A stretch of DNA of 34,425 bases from Thermoguttaceae bacterium. GTDB taxonomy: Bacteria > Planctomycetota > Planctomycetia > Pirellulales > Thermoguttaceae. The DNA lies in assembly GCA_017550965.1 (NCBI GenBank), contig JAFZNK010000258.1, positions 1-34,425 of the forward strand, written 5' to 3'. Each line of letters opens with the position of its first letter. Positions within the stretch are counted from its first letter, which is position 1. The position numbers and the translations under genes are program-made. Of this stretch, positions 9,041 to 16,492 are shown piece after piece. The notes beneath the pieces were generated by a model. It saw only the letters and a list, made by a program, of their open reading frames with translations, had not been told where the DNA came from and made no database searches.

Positions 9041-9116
9041 AGGCGCTCTTCTCGTTGGCGTCATGCCGCGACGTCTGGCTTTTGGGACGCTTCCAATTTT
9101 TGTCGAGCGTCGTTTT

Positions 9117-9521
9117 TTACTTCCAATTGACAAATTCAGACGGCGTCAGAATAGCGGGTTTTGTAACGCCGGATTCCAAAAAATCCTTATCGCCCGTCAC
9201 TAAAATATCCGCGCCCGCTTCAATCGCCGCCCGTAATATGGGGCGATCGTCGGCGTCTCGGATTTGTCCCTCGACGTCCCGTTCTTCAGACGATACGGGC
9301 ACAAGTTCCAACGTCATGAGCGCAACGGCCAAAAAGCGATCCAACGCAATCGTTTTGTCCGGAAACTTTTTATTGAAAACGCGCTTAAGTTCGTCGACAT
9401 TTTGCTCGCAAATCAACCCGTGATTGGGGTATGAAGCCGCCTTTCGATACGCCTGAAACGCGACGCCGTCCGGATTAAGCGCGGCAGAGATAAGGACGTT
9501 TGTGTCAATCAATACTCTCAT
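9117..9521 (-). CDS. PIN-domain toxin of a type II toxin-antitoxin pair
   Basis: A 134-residue PIN-domain protein of the COG1569 'putative toxin, PIN family' type, a metal-dependent RNase. Acidic active-site residues are visible: Asp6 in RVLIDTNV, Glu44 in QNVDELKRVF, Asp91/Asp92 in RDADDRPIL and Asp111/Asp113 in TGDKDF. The length is normal and nothing appears broken. Its ATG overlaps the antitoxin stop by 4 nt (ATGA at 9518-9521), indicating translational coupling. The RNA target cannot be predicted. The PIN/AbrB pairing is typical for this class. Confidence 0.9.
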   Translation of the reverse strand: MRVLIDTNVLISAALNPDGVAFQAYRKAASYPNHGLICEQNVDELKRVFNKKFPDKTIALDRFLAVALMTLELVPVSSEERDVEGQIRDADDRPILRAAIEAGADILVTGDKDFLESGVTKPAILTPSEFVNWK

Positions 9522-9790
9522 GCTTTATCCGCGTCTCTTATTTCTTTTACAAGAGCCGTCACGTCGTCGTCAGAAACAAGCCCCGCGCGTTCCGCTTCGC
9601 CGACCATTTCCTTTTGCAGCGTCTGCATAGCATAAACCGCCGAATTGACGACCCGGACGCTATTACCCTCTACAATGAAAGAGACACGATCGCCGACCGT
9701 TACGCCCAGAACTCCCCGAACGTCTTTCGGGATCGTCACTTGTCCTTTTGACATGACCTTTGCGCTGTCAATAAAAGTGTTTGTCAACAT
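9518..9790 (-). CDS. AbrB/SpoVT-type antitoxin
   Basis: A 90-residue protein whose N-terminal part (residues 9-50) is a swapped-hairpin AbrB/SpoVT DNA-binding domain: AKVMSKGQVTIPKDVR, then VLGVTVGDRVSFIVEG. The C-terminal 40 residues are acidic and helical and would bind and neutralise the toxin. The start at 9788-9790 has AAAAGGA upstream; an internal ATG at 9752-9754 would cut into the DNA-binding fold and is less likely. It is the first gene of the operon and should repress its own promoter through the inverted repeat at 9814-9835. Confidence 0.9.
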   Translation of the reverse strand: MLTNTFIDSAKVMSKGQVTIPKDVRGVLGVTVGDRVSFIVEGNSVRVVNSAVYAMQTLQKEMVGEAERAGLVSDDDVTALVKEIRDADKA

Positions 9791-9813
9791 ACTATTTTTT
9801 CCTTTTAACCTTA

Positions 9814-9835
9814 GAAGTAGGAATTTCCCTACTTC
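9814..9835 (-). promoter_or_regulatory. inverted-repeat operator of the AbrB/PIN operon
   Basis: Perfect 8-bp arms GAAGTAGG (9814-9821) and CCTACTTC (9828-9835) with a 6-nt centre. The site starts directly after the -10 box and covers the predicted transcription start. This is a position for autorepression by the antitoxin. Binding itself is inferred. Confidence 0.7.
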
Positions 9836-9864
9836 ATTATATAACGCCTTTGCTAAAGAATCAA
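9836..9864 (-). promoter_or_regulatory. promoter of the AbrB/PIN toxin-antitoxin operon
   Basis: On the minus strand -35 TTGATT (9859-9864), a 17-nt spacer and -10 TATAAT (9836-9841). Start near 9829, inside the operator. To the right, 9865-9976 holds no gene I can support. Confidence 0.8.
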
Positions 9865-9976
9865 TGGGAGATGAATAAATGATGAAAAACTCTTTGACAG
9901 ATCGTTTCCGGAAAAATCGCCGTCACTCTCTTGAACGCCTGATAATTCTTACCCTCGACGCAGTGAAAACAGAGGC

Positions 9977-10000
9977 GCGCTCCTGCGGAGCGCGGGCGCG
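9977..10000. repeat. dispersed 24-bp hairpin repeat, copy 1
   Basis: All 24 bases recur identically at 28303-28326. The core GCGCTCC-TGC-GGAGCGC folds into a 7-bp stem with a 3-nt loop. It abuts the 74-bp repeat at 9995-10068 and lies between the toxin-antitoxin operon and the esterase gene. Confidence 0.8.
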
Positions 10001-10068
10001 GCGTGATTCAACCGGGCGACGAACGGACCAAAGAGAGCGGATTAAAAACGCCCGGCGTTCTCCAACGA
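9995..10068 (-). repeat. dispersed 74-bp repeat containing the esterase 3' end
   Basis: Matches 6013-6086 at 72 of 74 positions. The part 10042-10068 encodes the last eight residues and the stop of the esterase; the rest is its 3' flank. CCGGGCG (10012-10018) can pair with CGCCCGG (10049-10055), a 7-bp stem that may stabilise or end the transcript. Confidence 0.85.
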
Positions 10069-10965
10069 GCTCTTCCAATCCCGGTACTTCGGATTCCCGG
10101 CAATCTCCGGCTCGTCCCCGACAAACGCTTTCGCCGCTTCCTCGTCGTCTTGCAAGCGCCACGCGAACCACGCCGCGACGTAACCGTCCGCCGCGTAAAG
10201 TATTCCGTAATGATCGACGTCTTTTTTGCGAACAAGCGCTTTGGGCGCCTGAATCTCCTCGTACGTCTCCCGCAACTGCGTCCACGAGACGTTTTGATCT
10301 TCGGATCCGGAAACGATCAGGACGGGAATCGTTACGTCGTACGGCTTAAGCAAATCGGAGAACTGTTTCCCCGACGGCGCGGGCGAAAGCGTCGCGGCGC
10401 AACGATAGATGTTCCCGCGCGGCTGATCCGTAATCGCTCTGAAAATCGCCGCGCCGCCCTGCGAACAACCGCAAAGCCCTATTCGATCAACGTCGATTCG
10501 ACGATAGAAAACGCTTGATTCGTCGTCGTTTTGCGCCAGAAGAAACGAGGTCGTCGCGTCGGTCGACGCGCCGCTGAGCGGTCCCCGGTCGTCGTTCCCG
10601 ATTGCGACGAATCCGCGCGACGCCGCGCGTTTAAAAAGCGCGGGATAATCGGCCGCCCTGACGCCCGCCCCGTTGACAAAAACGACGACGGGAAACTTAT
10701 CCCCGCTCTTTTCCAGAACTTCCGGATAAAAAACGACGTAGCGTTCCCAGCCGTTCGGCGCGGGGGATTCAAAACGCGCGACTTTATACGGTCCTTCCGC
10801 CAGATATTTCGCTTCCAACGGCGCGCCCGGCTCGATCGTCTGCGCGTAATTGTCGGGAACGGCGGTCGTTCGACTGAAACGGCAAAAGAGCGCGATAACG
10901 ACCGACGCAAACAAAACGGCAAAAACCGTCGACGCAATCGCCAATTGTTTGCTCGCTTTTTTCAT
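10042..10965 (-). CDS. membrane-anchored or secreted alpha/beta-hydrolase (chlorophyllase/cutinase-like)
   Basis: A 307-residue alpha/beta-hydrolase. Residues 8-28 are hydrophobic (signal peptide or N-terminal anchor). The fold is recognisable from FPVVVFVNGAG (oxyanion side), GLCGCSQGG with nucleophile Ser168, GSEDQNV with Asp223, and KDVDHYG with His252, so the triad is complete. The pattern resembles the chlorophyllase/PET-hydrolase-like group (PF12740 neighbourhood). Members cleave carboxyl esters, but the substrate is unknown. The ribosome site is weak (GAGA-type). The ATG is only 50 nt after the stop of LRR protein 2 on the same strand, so the two form an operon. The last eight codons belong to the 74-bp repeat also seen at 6013-6086. 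Confidence 0.88.
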   Translation of the reverse strand: MKKASKQLAIASTVFAVLFASVVIALFCRFSRTTAVPDNYAQTIEPGAPLEAKYLAEGPYKVARFESPAPNGWERYVVFYPEVLEKSGDKFPVVVFVNGAGVRAADYPALFKRAASRGFVAIGNDDRGPLSGASTDATTSFLLAQNDDESSVFYRRIDVDRIGLCGCSQGGAAIFRAITDQPRGNIYRCAATLSPAPSGKQFSDLLKPYDVTIPVLIVSGSEDQNVSWTQLRETYEEIQAPKALVRKKDVDHYGILYAADGYVAAWFAWRLQDDEEAAKAFVGDEPEIAGNPKYRDWKSSLENAGRF

Positions 10966-11015
10966 CGTCGTTAATTCTCAAAAATAATCTTTTAAAGCAG
11001 TCGTTCCCGCCGCGC

Positions 11016-12296
11016 TCAAAGCGGTTTAAACGGTATCTTATTCTTCTCGGCGTATTCCTCGGCGTAGGAACCTTCCGAACCGCGTAAGACAAGATTGCGA
11101 CAACGACAGAACGCCCAGCGACAAATCTTCTCAATTCCGTCAGGAATAACAAGCTCGTTCACACAACCGTCGCAAAACGCAAGTTCGCCGATGTATTTGA
11201 CGCTCTCGGGCAAAACGACGTCCGTCAAACGCATGCTATAAGAAAACGCTTCTTTTCCAATAATTTCCAGGCCGTCCGGCAAAACAAGTTCTTCCAAATT
11301 GGCTCCCAAGTCCGTTTGAAATCCGCTGAACGCTCTTGCGCCAATCTTCTTCACGCCGTCGGGAACGACGTAGCGGCGTCGCGGGTCGGCGATTGGAAAC
11401 CATAAAAGAGTCTCGCCGTAATCGCCAAGAAGCGCCCCGTCGCTGACGGAAAAGGGGCCGTCGTCTCCTGACGCGTTGATCTTCGTCAGCGACATGCAGA
11501 AATTGAACGCGCCTTCGCCAATCGTTTCGATATTGGGCGGAAGAGTAAGCGATTTGAGCTCTCGACAAAACGCAAACGCGTCGATTCCAATTGTTTTAAC
11601 GCCGTCGGGAAAGTCGATCGCGGTTAAACTGGAATTCTTAAAAGCGGAATTGCCAATCGAACGTAAATTCGGAGGAAGATCGATCGTTTTCAGGCTGCTC
11701 CCTTCGAACGTCCTTGACGCGATCGACGTAATTCCGTCAGGAAGAGTCGCTGAATTTGACAAACTCCTTGAAAACGCGCCCGTGCCGATTTTCGTCAATC
11801 CCTGCGGAAGATCGACAGACTTTAAACAGTAGCAACCCGCGAAAGCGCGCGAACCGATCGTTTTGAGCGTCTTGGGAAGATCGATCTTTTCTAGCGGGTA
11901 ACAACAAGTAAACGCGTTGTCGCCAATGGACTTAACTCCGGAACCGATATACGCCGCGCTGAGACTCATACACCAGCTAAACGCCTCGGTTTCGATTGTT
12001 ACGACAGAATCGGGCAGAACAATCTTCGAAAGTCGGCAATGTTTACAAGCCGACTTACCAATCGTAGCGACGCCCGACGGAATCGACAATTCGCCGTCGT
12101 AATAACACGGAACGCGAACGAGCGTCTTAAGATCCTTGGAATACAGAACGCCGTCGATCGAACGGAAGGCCGAATTTTCAGGATCCGCCTCAAAGCGTTT
12201 CAAGCGTTGACTCCAGTCGAACGCGTCGGGATCAAAGGAATCCACGTCCTCGCCGACAAACGCGACTCCCGTTTCCATATTAAATTCAATCGGCAT
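11016..12296 (-). CDS. BspA-like leucine-rich-repeat protein 2
   Basis: A 426-residue protein of LRR_5 (BspA-type) repeats, about 14, with two spacer modules of the SIDGVLYSKDLKTLVRVP kind (near residues 40-60 and 285-310). The start at 12294-12296 is chosen because GAGGAA lies 6 nt upstream and the promoter's -10 box is at 12343-12348. The upstream in-frame ATG at about 12344 overlaps that -10 box and cannot be on the transcript. With this start there is no signal peptide (MPIEFNMETGVAFVGED), unlike LRR proteins 1 and 3, so it may be intracellular or use another export route. It ends KNKIPFKPL, the tail shared with LRR protein 3 and the relic at 8999. The esterase gene follows after 50 nt. 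Confidence 0.9.
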   Translation of the reverse strand: MPIEFNMETGVAFVGEDVDSFDPDAFDWSQRLKRFEADPENSAFRSIDGVLYSKDLKTLVRVPCYYDGELSIPSGVATIGKSACKHCRLSKIVLPDSVVTIETEAFSWCMSLSAAYIGSGVKSIGDNAFTCCYPLEKIDLPKTLKTIGSRAFAGCYCLKSVDLPQGLTKIGTGAFSRSLSNSATLPDGITSIASRTFEGSSLKTIDLPPNLRSIGNSAFKNSSLTAIDFPDGVKTIGIDAFAFCRELKSLTLPPNIETIGEGAFNFCMSLTKINASGDDGPFSVSDGALLGDYGETLLWFPIADPRRRYVVPDGVKKIGARAFSGFQTDLGANLEELVLPDGLEIIGKEAFSYSMRLTDVVLPESVKYIGELAFCDGCVNELVIPDGIEKICRWAFCRCRNLVLRGSEGSYAEEYAEKNKIPFKPL

Positions 12297-12342
12297 AACC
12301 GGTTCCTCAATTGCGAAGATTACAAAAACGCTGACTTTCCTC

Positions 12343-12371
12343 ATTATAAAAGATGCGCGACCGCGGGTCAA
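12343..12371 (-). promoter_or_regulatory. promoter of the LRR 2-esterase operon
   Basis: On the minus strand -35 TTGACC (12366-12371), a 17-nt spacer and -10 TATAAT (12343-12348); start near 12336, leader about 40 nt. Confidence 0.8.
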
Positions 12372-12378
12372 CTTTTTG

Positions 12379-12411
12379 ATCTCCGGCGGTTGTTTTTCAA
12401 AACGCGGAGAT
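12379..12411. promoter_or_regulatory. inverted repeat across the divergent promoter region
   Basis: Arms ATCTCCG (12379-12385) and CGGAGAT (12405-12411), perfect over 7 bp, separated by 19 nt. They enclose the -35 box of the rightward promoter and lie 8 bases from the -35 box of the leftward one. This is a plausible operator for joint control; the regulator is unknown. Confidence 0.45.
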
Positions 12412-12418
12412 TTATAAT
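12390..12418 (+). promoter_or_regulatory. promoter of the two-CXXCH (hydrazine-synthase-alpha-like) gene
   Basis: -35 TTGTTT (12390-12395), a 17-nt spacer and -10 TATAAT (12413-12418). Start near 12425, giving a leader of about 88 nt. The same -35 sequence and spacing recur before hydrolase B (23855-23883). Confidence 0.75.
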
Positions 12419-12512
12419 AAACGATCGAAGCAAAATTACAACGCGACAAACATAGCGTTCAAGCGTCGCCATACGCGGCGAAGCGCAATCACAGCGACCT
12501 CAAGTGAAAACA

Positions 12513-15500
12513 ATGACAAAAAACTATGCGACAACAACGTTTCTGGCGTTAGTCGCAAGCGCGACGTTTCTGGCGTCGGCGCTCGCGGCGGAGCCGGAAG
12601 AGGCGTTTCCCGTCGAGCGCATGCGGCGCGACTGGCTCTATCAGGACGCGGGGACGCTCAAAGTCGACGACTTCTTCACGAGCGCCGGGTCGAACGACGC
12701 GGAGAAGAAACTTGTCGACAAAGTTCTCGAGGAACTCGGCGATTCGGACGCCGGGCCGTTCAAAAAACGCGTCGACGAACTCGCCGCGGCGCCCGGAAAC
12801 GATCCGCGCTGGAAAGAGCTTTATTACGACGCCTGCCAAAAGCGGCGCGACGCTCGCCTGGCGTATTTTGACGACGCGCCCAGAGAATATGTCTACGCGA
12901 AGCACTTCGTTTTCGGCGACTGTCAGGCGATGTTCGCGATGACCGACCATCTTACCGACGCGATCTTTCGCGAAAAGGGCGCCGACTACCGCATGGGCTC
13001 GCAATTGCGAATCTTACGAATCGGCGAAAACGGCGAAACGTCGAGCGAACTTCTGCTCGACTGCCCCGAGGGCGTCGTCCGCGATCCAGCGGTCTCCTGG
13101 GACGGCAAGACGCTCGCGTTTTCCATGCGCCGCAACGACGTCGACGACGATTTCCACCTCTACACGATGAATTTGGAAACGCGCGAGATCGAGCGAATCA
13201 CGTTTGGGCCGGGCGTCGCCGACATGGAGCCCGACTGGCTGCCAAACGGCGACTTGATCTTCACGTCGACGCGCTGCGACTTCTCCGCGCCGTGCTGGTG
13301 GTCGAGCGTGTGCAATCTCTACACGTGCGACGCGAAAGGCCGGTTTATCCGCCGTCTGGGCGTCGATCACGGACACACGGTCTTTCCGCATATAACCAAC
13401 GACGGACGCGTCGTTTACACGCGTTGGGAATATTCCGATCGGCACGCGGGGTATCTGCACAGCCTGTTCGTCATGAACGCCGACGGAACGAACCAGACGG
13501 AATATTACGGAAACAATTCGCAGTATCCTTCGGCGATACTTCACGCGCGCGCCGTCCCCGACTCGACCAAAGTCTTTGCGATCTCGGGCGCGCACCATAT
13601 CGATCAGCGCGGCAAACTAATCGAAATCGACCGCTCCCACGGAACGAACGCCGGAGAAGGACTGAACTATCTCGCCCCTGTCAGGCCGGTCGAAAATATG
13701 GAAGGCCAGGGCACGCGAGGAGATATCGTTCATGGAACCGACGGTGAGCAGTTCCAGTACCCTACTCCGCTCGACGAAGAGAATTTGATCGTCGGATACC
13801 TGCCCGAAGGGGGCGGAATTCGCGCGCTTAAAGGAATTAAAGACGGCAAACAAGGGGGCCAGCCGTTTGGACTGTACTGGTTCCACAGGGACGGACGCCG
13901 CGAACTGCTCGCGTTCGATCCGGTCGTTTCCGCGTGTCAGGCGGTTCCGCTTTGCGAACGCGACGCGCCGCAGACGCGCCAGTCGGTCGTCGACGAAAGT
14001 AAAGACTCCGGCTTATTTTACGTTCAGGACGTCTATTTCGGTCCCCCGATCGAAGGCGTCGAGCGCGGAACCGTTAAGAAACTGCGCGTCGTCGCGCTCG
14101 ATTATCGCGCCAAGGGAACCGTCGCGCTCGGGCTTCATCCGTGGGGCGGACATCAAACGTCTCCATGCGCGATCAACAACGGAAGTTACGACGTCAAACA
14201 CGTTTTGGGAACCGTCGACGTCGAGGAAGACGGCAGTTGCTATTTCGAATGTCCCTCGCGCGTTCCCGTCTTCTTCCAGCTTCTGGACGACAAAGGGCGC
14301 ATGATTCAGAACATGCGCAGCTGGACGCTCGTTCTGCCGGGCGAAACGTTCGCGTGCATCGGATGCCACGAAGACAAAAACGAATCGATCGGCGCCGACG
14401 CGACCGGAATCAACGCGTCGATCGCCGCGAGCAAAGCGCCGCAAAAAATCAAGCCGTTCTTCGAGCCGGGCGACGAGCCGGTTCAGGAGATGGAACGCTA
14501 TCTGACCGACGCGGAAAAGGCCGCGATTAAATATCTCGGCCCGAACGCGCCGCAGGCGGACGACGTTCCCACGGGGTTCAGCTACACGCGCGAAGTTCAG
14601 CCGATTTGGGACGAGCATTGCGTCTGCTGCCACGCCGGCGCGAAGAACCCCGACAAGGCGGACGTGCCGCTGAGTTTGCTCGGCGACGAACGGCCCGTGA
14701 CCAACGGGGAAATCTACGACCGAACGAAATGGCGGATCATGTTGCGGCCCTACGGCTCCAAAACGACGCAGGGAACGCCGGGACGCAAGTTCAGCGAATC
14801 GTACCTCAACCTGACCGACTTCGGCTACAACGCGAAGATTCCGGACGGGCTGCAGACGGACATCGCGCACGCAAGTTACGACGCCGCCTACCTTTCTTAT
14901 TTCGGCGGCAAGGCGGAAAACGTGCCGAATCCCAACAAGACGGGGTACGACTCTTCCGAATACGACGGGAGCGGAATTATCAACTGGCTGCACGTTTCGT
15001 CGGTTTGCGGGATGCTTCCGCCGTACTCGTACGGATCGACGTCGAGCCGGCTAATGAACTATCTCGAGCCGTCGCATTACGGCGTGCAACTTACGGAAAA
15101 AGAAAAAGAAACGATCGCGTGCTGGATCGATTTGAACGTGCCTTACTCTGGCTCGTGGCTCGAACTCAACGACTGGGATCGGCTTGTTCACAACGTCCAC
15201 TCGGGCTTGACGCCGTGGTACGTCTATCGCGACAAGATGAGGCAGATTTATCTTTATTTTGAAGCGAAACGATTGCGGGAAGCGGAATTGGAAGTTGCGG
15301 CGATCGACAAATATCGACGCGCGGCGAAGGGCGAGTCGTTCGCGCCGACCGACTTCCCCGCGTCGGAACTTGGCGGCCCGCAAGCGCAACGCGAATTTGT
15401 CGACGCGTTCGACCGACTTCCGCAAACGGTTCCGATTTACGGACTTGCCGAAGGGAAAGACGCGCGCGGCGGAACGAACGTCGAAGGGAACCCCGTCAGA

Positions 15501-15983
15501 AATCTGGCGCTCAATTCCGACGCGTTTACCTGCTCGATACGCAGCTATCCGCGCGTCGTCTCCAATTCGTGGCATCGGTATCGACCGGAATATTCTCCGA
15601 TCAACGCGATCGACGGAAATCTCGACGGCGCGGCGTATTGGGGCCCCGCGAAACGAACCGATCTTTGGCTGAGCGTCGAATTCGGACGCGACGTGGAAAT
15701 TGAAAAGGTCGTCGTCGCGCTCAAACTCGCGCCGGATCAGAAGAAGACGTGGACAAGCGCCGCGTTGGAATTTGAAGACGGATCGAAGATCCCGATTGAG
15801 TTGAAACTTACGGAAGAACCGCAGGAATTCGCCGTTCCCAGGACGAAATCGTCGTTTGTCAAATTGACCGATCTTCGGGAAACGTTTCCGCTGGAATACA
15901 ACGGCGTCAAAGAGATCGAAGTCTGGGGTCGCGACGCGGCGGCGACGTCGCCGCTGACGGTTCGCGCTTCCGCGCGGAGATGA
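12513..15983 (+). CDS. secreted PD40-propeller protein with two CXXCH heme motifs (hydrazine-synthase-alpha-like family)
   Basis: A 1156-residue protein with a signal peptide (residues 1-26, ending ALAA). The ATG at 12513 is preferred over GTG at 12504; neither has a strong Shine-Dalgarno. After a helical region, residues about 170-330 contain PD40/TolB-type propeller motifs (DPAVSWDGKTLAFSMR, DMEPDWLPNGDLIFTSTR, FPHITNDGRVVYTRW). Two CXXCH motifs follow: CIGCH at 615-619 and CVCCH at 703-707, which in an exported protein predict covalent c-type heme. The last 130 or so residues resemble an F5/8 type C (discoidin-like) carbohydrate-binding domain (SPINAIDGNLDGAAYW). This order is common in planctomycete proteins annotated by the hydrazine-synthase-alpha middle domain. 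In non-anammox planctomycetes the reaction is unknown, and no other anammox gene is here. A fragment of a second copy is at 16595-16714. Confidence 0.87.
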   Translation: MTKNYATTTFLALVASATFLASALAAEPEEAFPVERMRRDWLYQDAGTLKVDDFFTSAGSNDAEKKLVDKVLEELGDSDAGPFKKRVDELAAAPGNDPRWKELYYDACQKRRDARLAYFDDAPREYVYAKHFVFGDCQAMFAMTDHLTDAIFREKGADYRMGSQLRILRIGENGETSSELLLDCPEGVVRDPAVSWDGKTLAFSMRRNDVDDDFHLYTMNLETREIERITFGPGVADMEPDWLPNGDLIFTSTRCDFSAPCWWSSVCNLYTCDAKGRFIRRLGVDHGHTVFPHITNDGRVVYTRWEYSDRHAGYLHSLFVMNADGTNQTEYYGNNSQYPSAILHARAVPDSTKVFAISGAHHIDQRGKLIEIDRSHGTNAGEGLNYLAPVRPVENMEGQGTRGDIVHGTDGEQFQYPTPLDEENLIVGYLPEGGGIRALKGIKDGKQGGQPFGLYWFHRDGRRELLAFDPVVSACQAVPLCERDAPQTRQSVVDESKDSGLFYVQDVYFGPPIEGVERGTVKKLRVVALDYRAKGTVALGLHPWGGHQTSPCAINNGSYDVKHVLGTVDVEEDGSCYFECPSRVPVFFQLLDDKGRMIQNMRSWTLVLPGETFACIGCHEDKNESIGADATGINASIAASKAPQKIKPFFEPGDEPVQEMERYLTDAEKAAIKYLGPNAPQADDVPTGFSYTREVQPIWDEHCVCCHAGAKNPDKADVPLSLLGDERPVTNGEIYDRTKWRIMLRPYGSKTTQGTPGRKFSESYLNLTDFGYNAKIPDGLQTDIAHASYDAAYLSYFGGKAENVPNPNKTGYDSSEYDGSGIINWLHVSSVCGMLPPYSYGSTSSRLMNYLEPSHYGVQLTEKEKETIACWIDLNVPYSGSWLELNDWDRLVHNVHSGLTPWYVYRDKMRQIYLYFEAKRLREAELEVAAIDKYRRAAKGESFAPTDFPASELGGPQAQREFVDAFDRLPQTVPIYGLAEGKDARGGTNVEGNPVRNLALNSDAFTCSIRSYPRVVSNSWHRYRPEYSPINAIDGNLDGAAYWGPAKRTDLWLSVEFGRDVEIEKVVVALKLAPDQKKTWTSAALEFEDGSKIPIELKLTEEPQEFAVPRTKSSFVKLTDLRETFPLEYNGVKEIEVWGRDAAATSPLTVRASARR

Positions 15984-15990
15984 AACACTC

Positions 15991-16080
15991 GCTCCCGTTG
16001 GTCGCTCGCGACGCCAAAACGCAAATTCTCCAGCCGCCTTCCAAAGGGCGAAGCGGGCTTGTCCCGCGCAGCCCGGCGGC
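15991..16080. repeat. structured dispersed repeat, copy 1
   Basis: 15991-16010 is identical to 27973-27992, and 16012-16080 matches 28105-28173 at 65 of 69 positions. Compared with that copy, 112 nt are missing in the middle. The right part folds: outer stem GCCGCC (16033-16038) with GGCGGC (16075-16080), GGGC with GCCC, and inner stem GCGGG-CTTGT-CCCGC. It sits between the two-CXXCH gene and the RelB promoter and may also act as a 3' end structure. Bases 16081-16134 show nothing further. Confidence 0.8.
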
Positions 16081-16134
16081 GCGTTATAAAAGGAGCCGCG
16101 TCATTATATTGTCATATTTTTGCAACTTTCTGTA

Positions 16135-16163
16135 TTGACAAATCAACGCAAAAGCGTTACAAT
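16135..16163 (+). promoter_or_regulatory. promoter of the RelB-like antitoxin gene with internal operator
   Basis: Near-consensus promoter: -35 TTGACA (16135-16140), a 17-nt spacer and -10 TACAAT (16158-16163). Between the boxes lies AACGC-AAAA-GCGTT (16145-16158), perfect 5-bp arms. This is a likely operator for autorepression by the ribbon-helix-helix antitoxin. Confidence 0.8.
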
Positions 16164-16185
16164 TCAGAAACAAGGAGACAATTCT

Positions 16186-16449
16186 ATGGCAACCCTTCAA
16201 ATACGATTGAGCGACGATCTCAAAGCGCGCGCCGACGAACTCTTCGTCAGTTTGGGACTCGATACGTCGACCGCCGTTCGCATTTTTCTTACGTCCGCTA
16301 TCGAGAACGGCGGACTGCCTTTTCCCGTTCGACGTCGCTCGATTCCAGCAGAGTTGCGCGACGCTATTCGCGACGCAAGAAATCGCGAAAATCTTAACGG
16401 TCCTTATGGCGCCGCGCGCGAGGCGGTCGAAGCCATGTTAGAGGAATAG
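16186..16449 (+). CDS. RelB/DinJ-family antitoxin, orphaned
   Basis: An 87-residue protein of the RelB/DinJ family. The N-terminal ribbon-helix-helix is clear: MATLQIRLSDDLKARADEL, then GLDTSTAVRIFLTSAIENGGLPFPV, the hallmark of this family. AAGGAG lies 9 nt before the ATG at 16186. The C-terminal toxin-binding region is complete (ends EAVEAMLEE). Normally a RelE/YafQ toxin gene follows, overlapping the stop; here only its first dozen codons seem to survive (16449-16487). The gene ends with TAG, whereas the other genes I checked end in TAA or TGA, perhaps a hint of acquisition. It is flanked by copies of the hairpin repeat. Confidence 0.9.
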   Translation: MATLQIRLSDDLKARADELFVSLGLDTSTAVRIFLTSAIENGGLPFPVRRRSIPAELRDAIRDARNRENLNGPYGAAREAVEAMLEE

Positions 16450-16487
16450 TCTTATACAAAATTGAATTTACCGACAGAATGAAACGT
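16449..16487 (+). pseudogene. N-terminal remnant of a YafQ/RelE-type toxin gene
   Basis: Starting at the last base of the antitoxin stop, the frame reads VLYKIEFTDRMKR. This resembles the first strand and helix of YafQ/RelE toxins (the usual beginning is YKI.FT..FKKD). After this the similarity ends abruptly and a GC-rich hairpin follows. No start codon of the usual kind remains; ATA stands where ATG would be expected. The assignment rests on a short stretch plus position. Confidence 0.5.
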
Positions 16488-16492
16488 CGGCG

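Noticed and set aside
9879..10000. An ATG with GGGAG upstream, reading MMKNSLTDRFRKNRRHSLERL on the plus strand.
   Set aside because: After about 30 plausible codons it runs into the repeat DNA and the antisense of the esterase. No family was recognised; it may be a relic but cannot be supported.
12297..12449. A longer start for LRR protein 2 at 12449 or at the ATG near 12344.
   Set aside because: Both lie upstream of the predicted transcription start, and the second overlaps the -10 box.
14013..14993. A 326-codon open frame antisense to the two-CXXCH gene.
   Set aside because: Shadow of the GC-rich coding sequence; no domain or start signal.
12513..15983. Calling the gene a true hydrazine synthase subunit.
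   Set aside because: Only the family-level architecture fits; no other anammox genes are present, and such proteins are common in heterotrophic planctomycetes.
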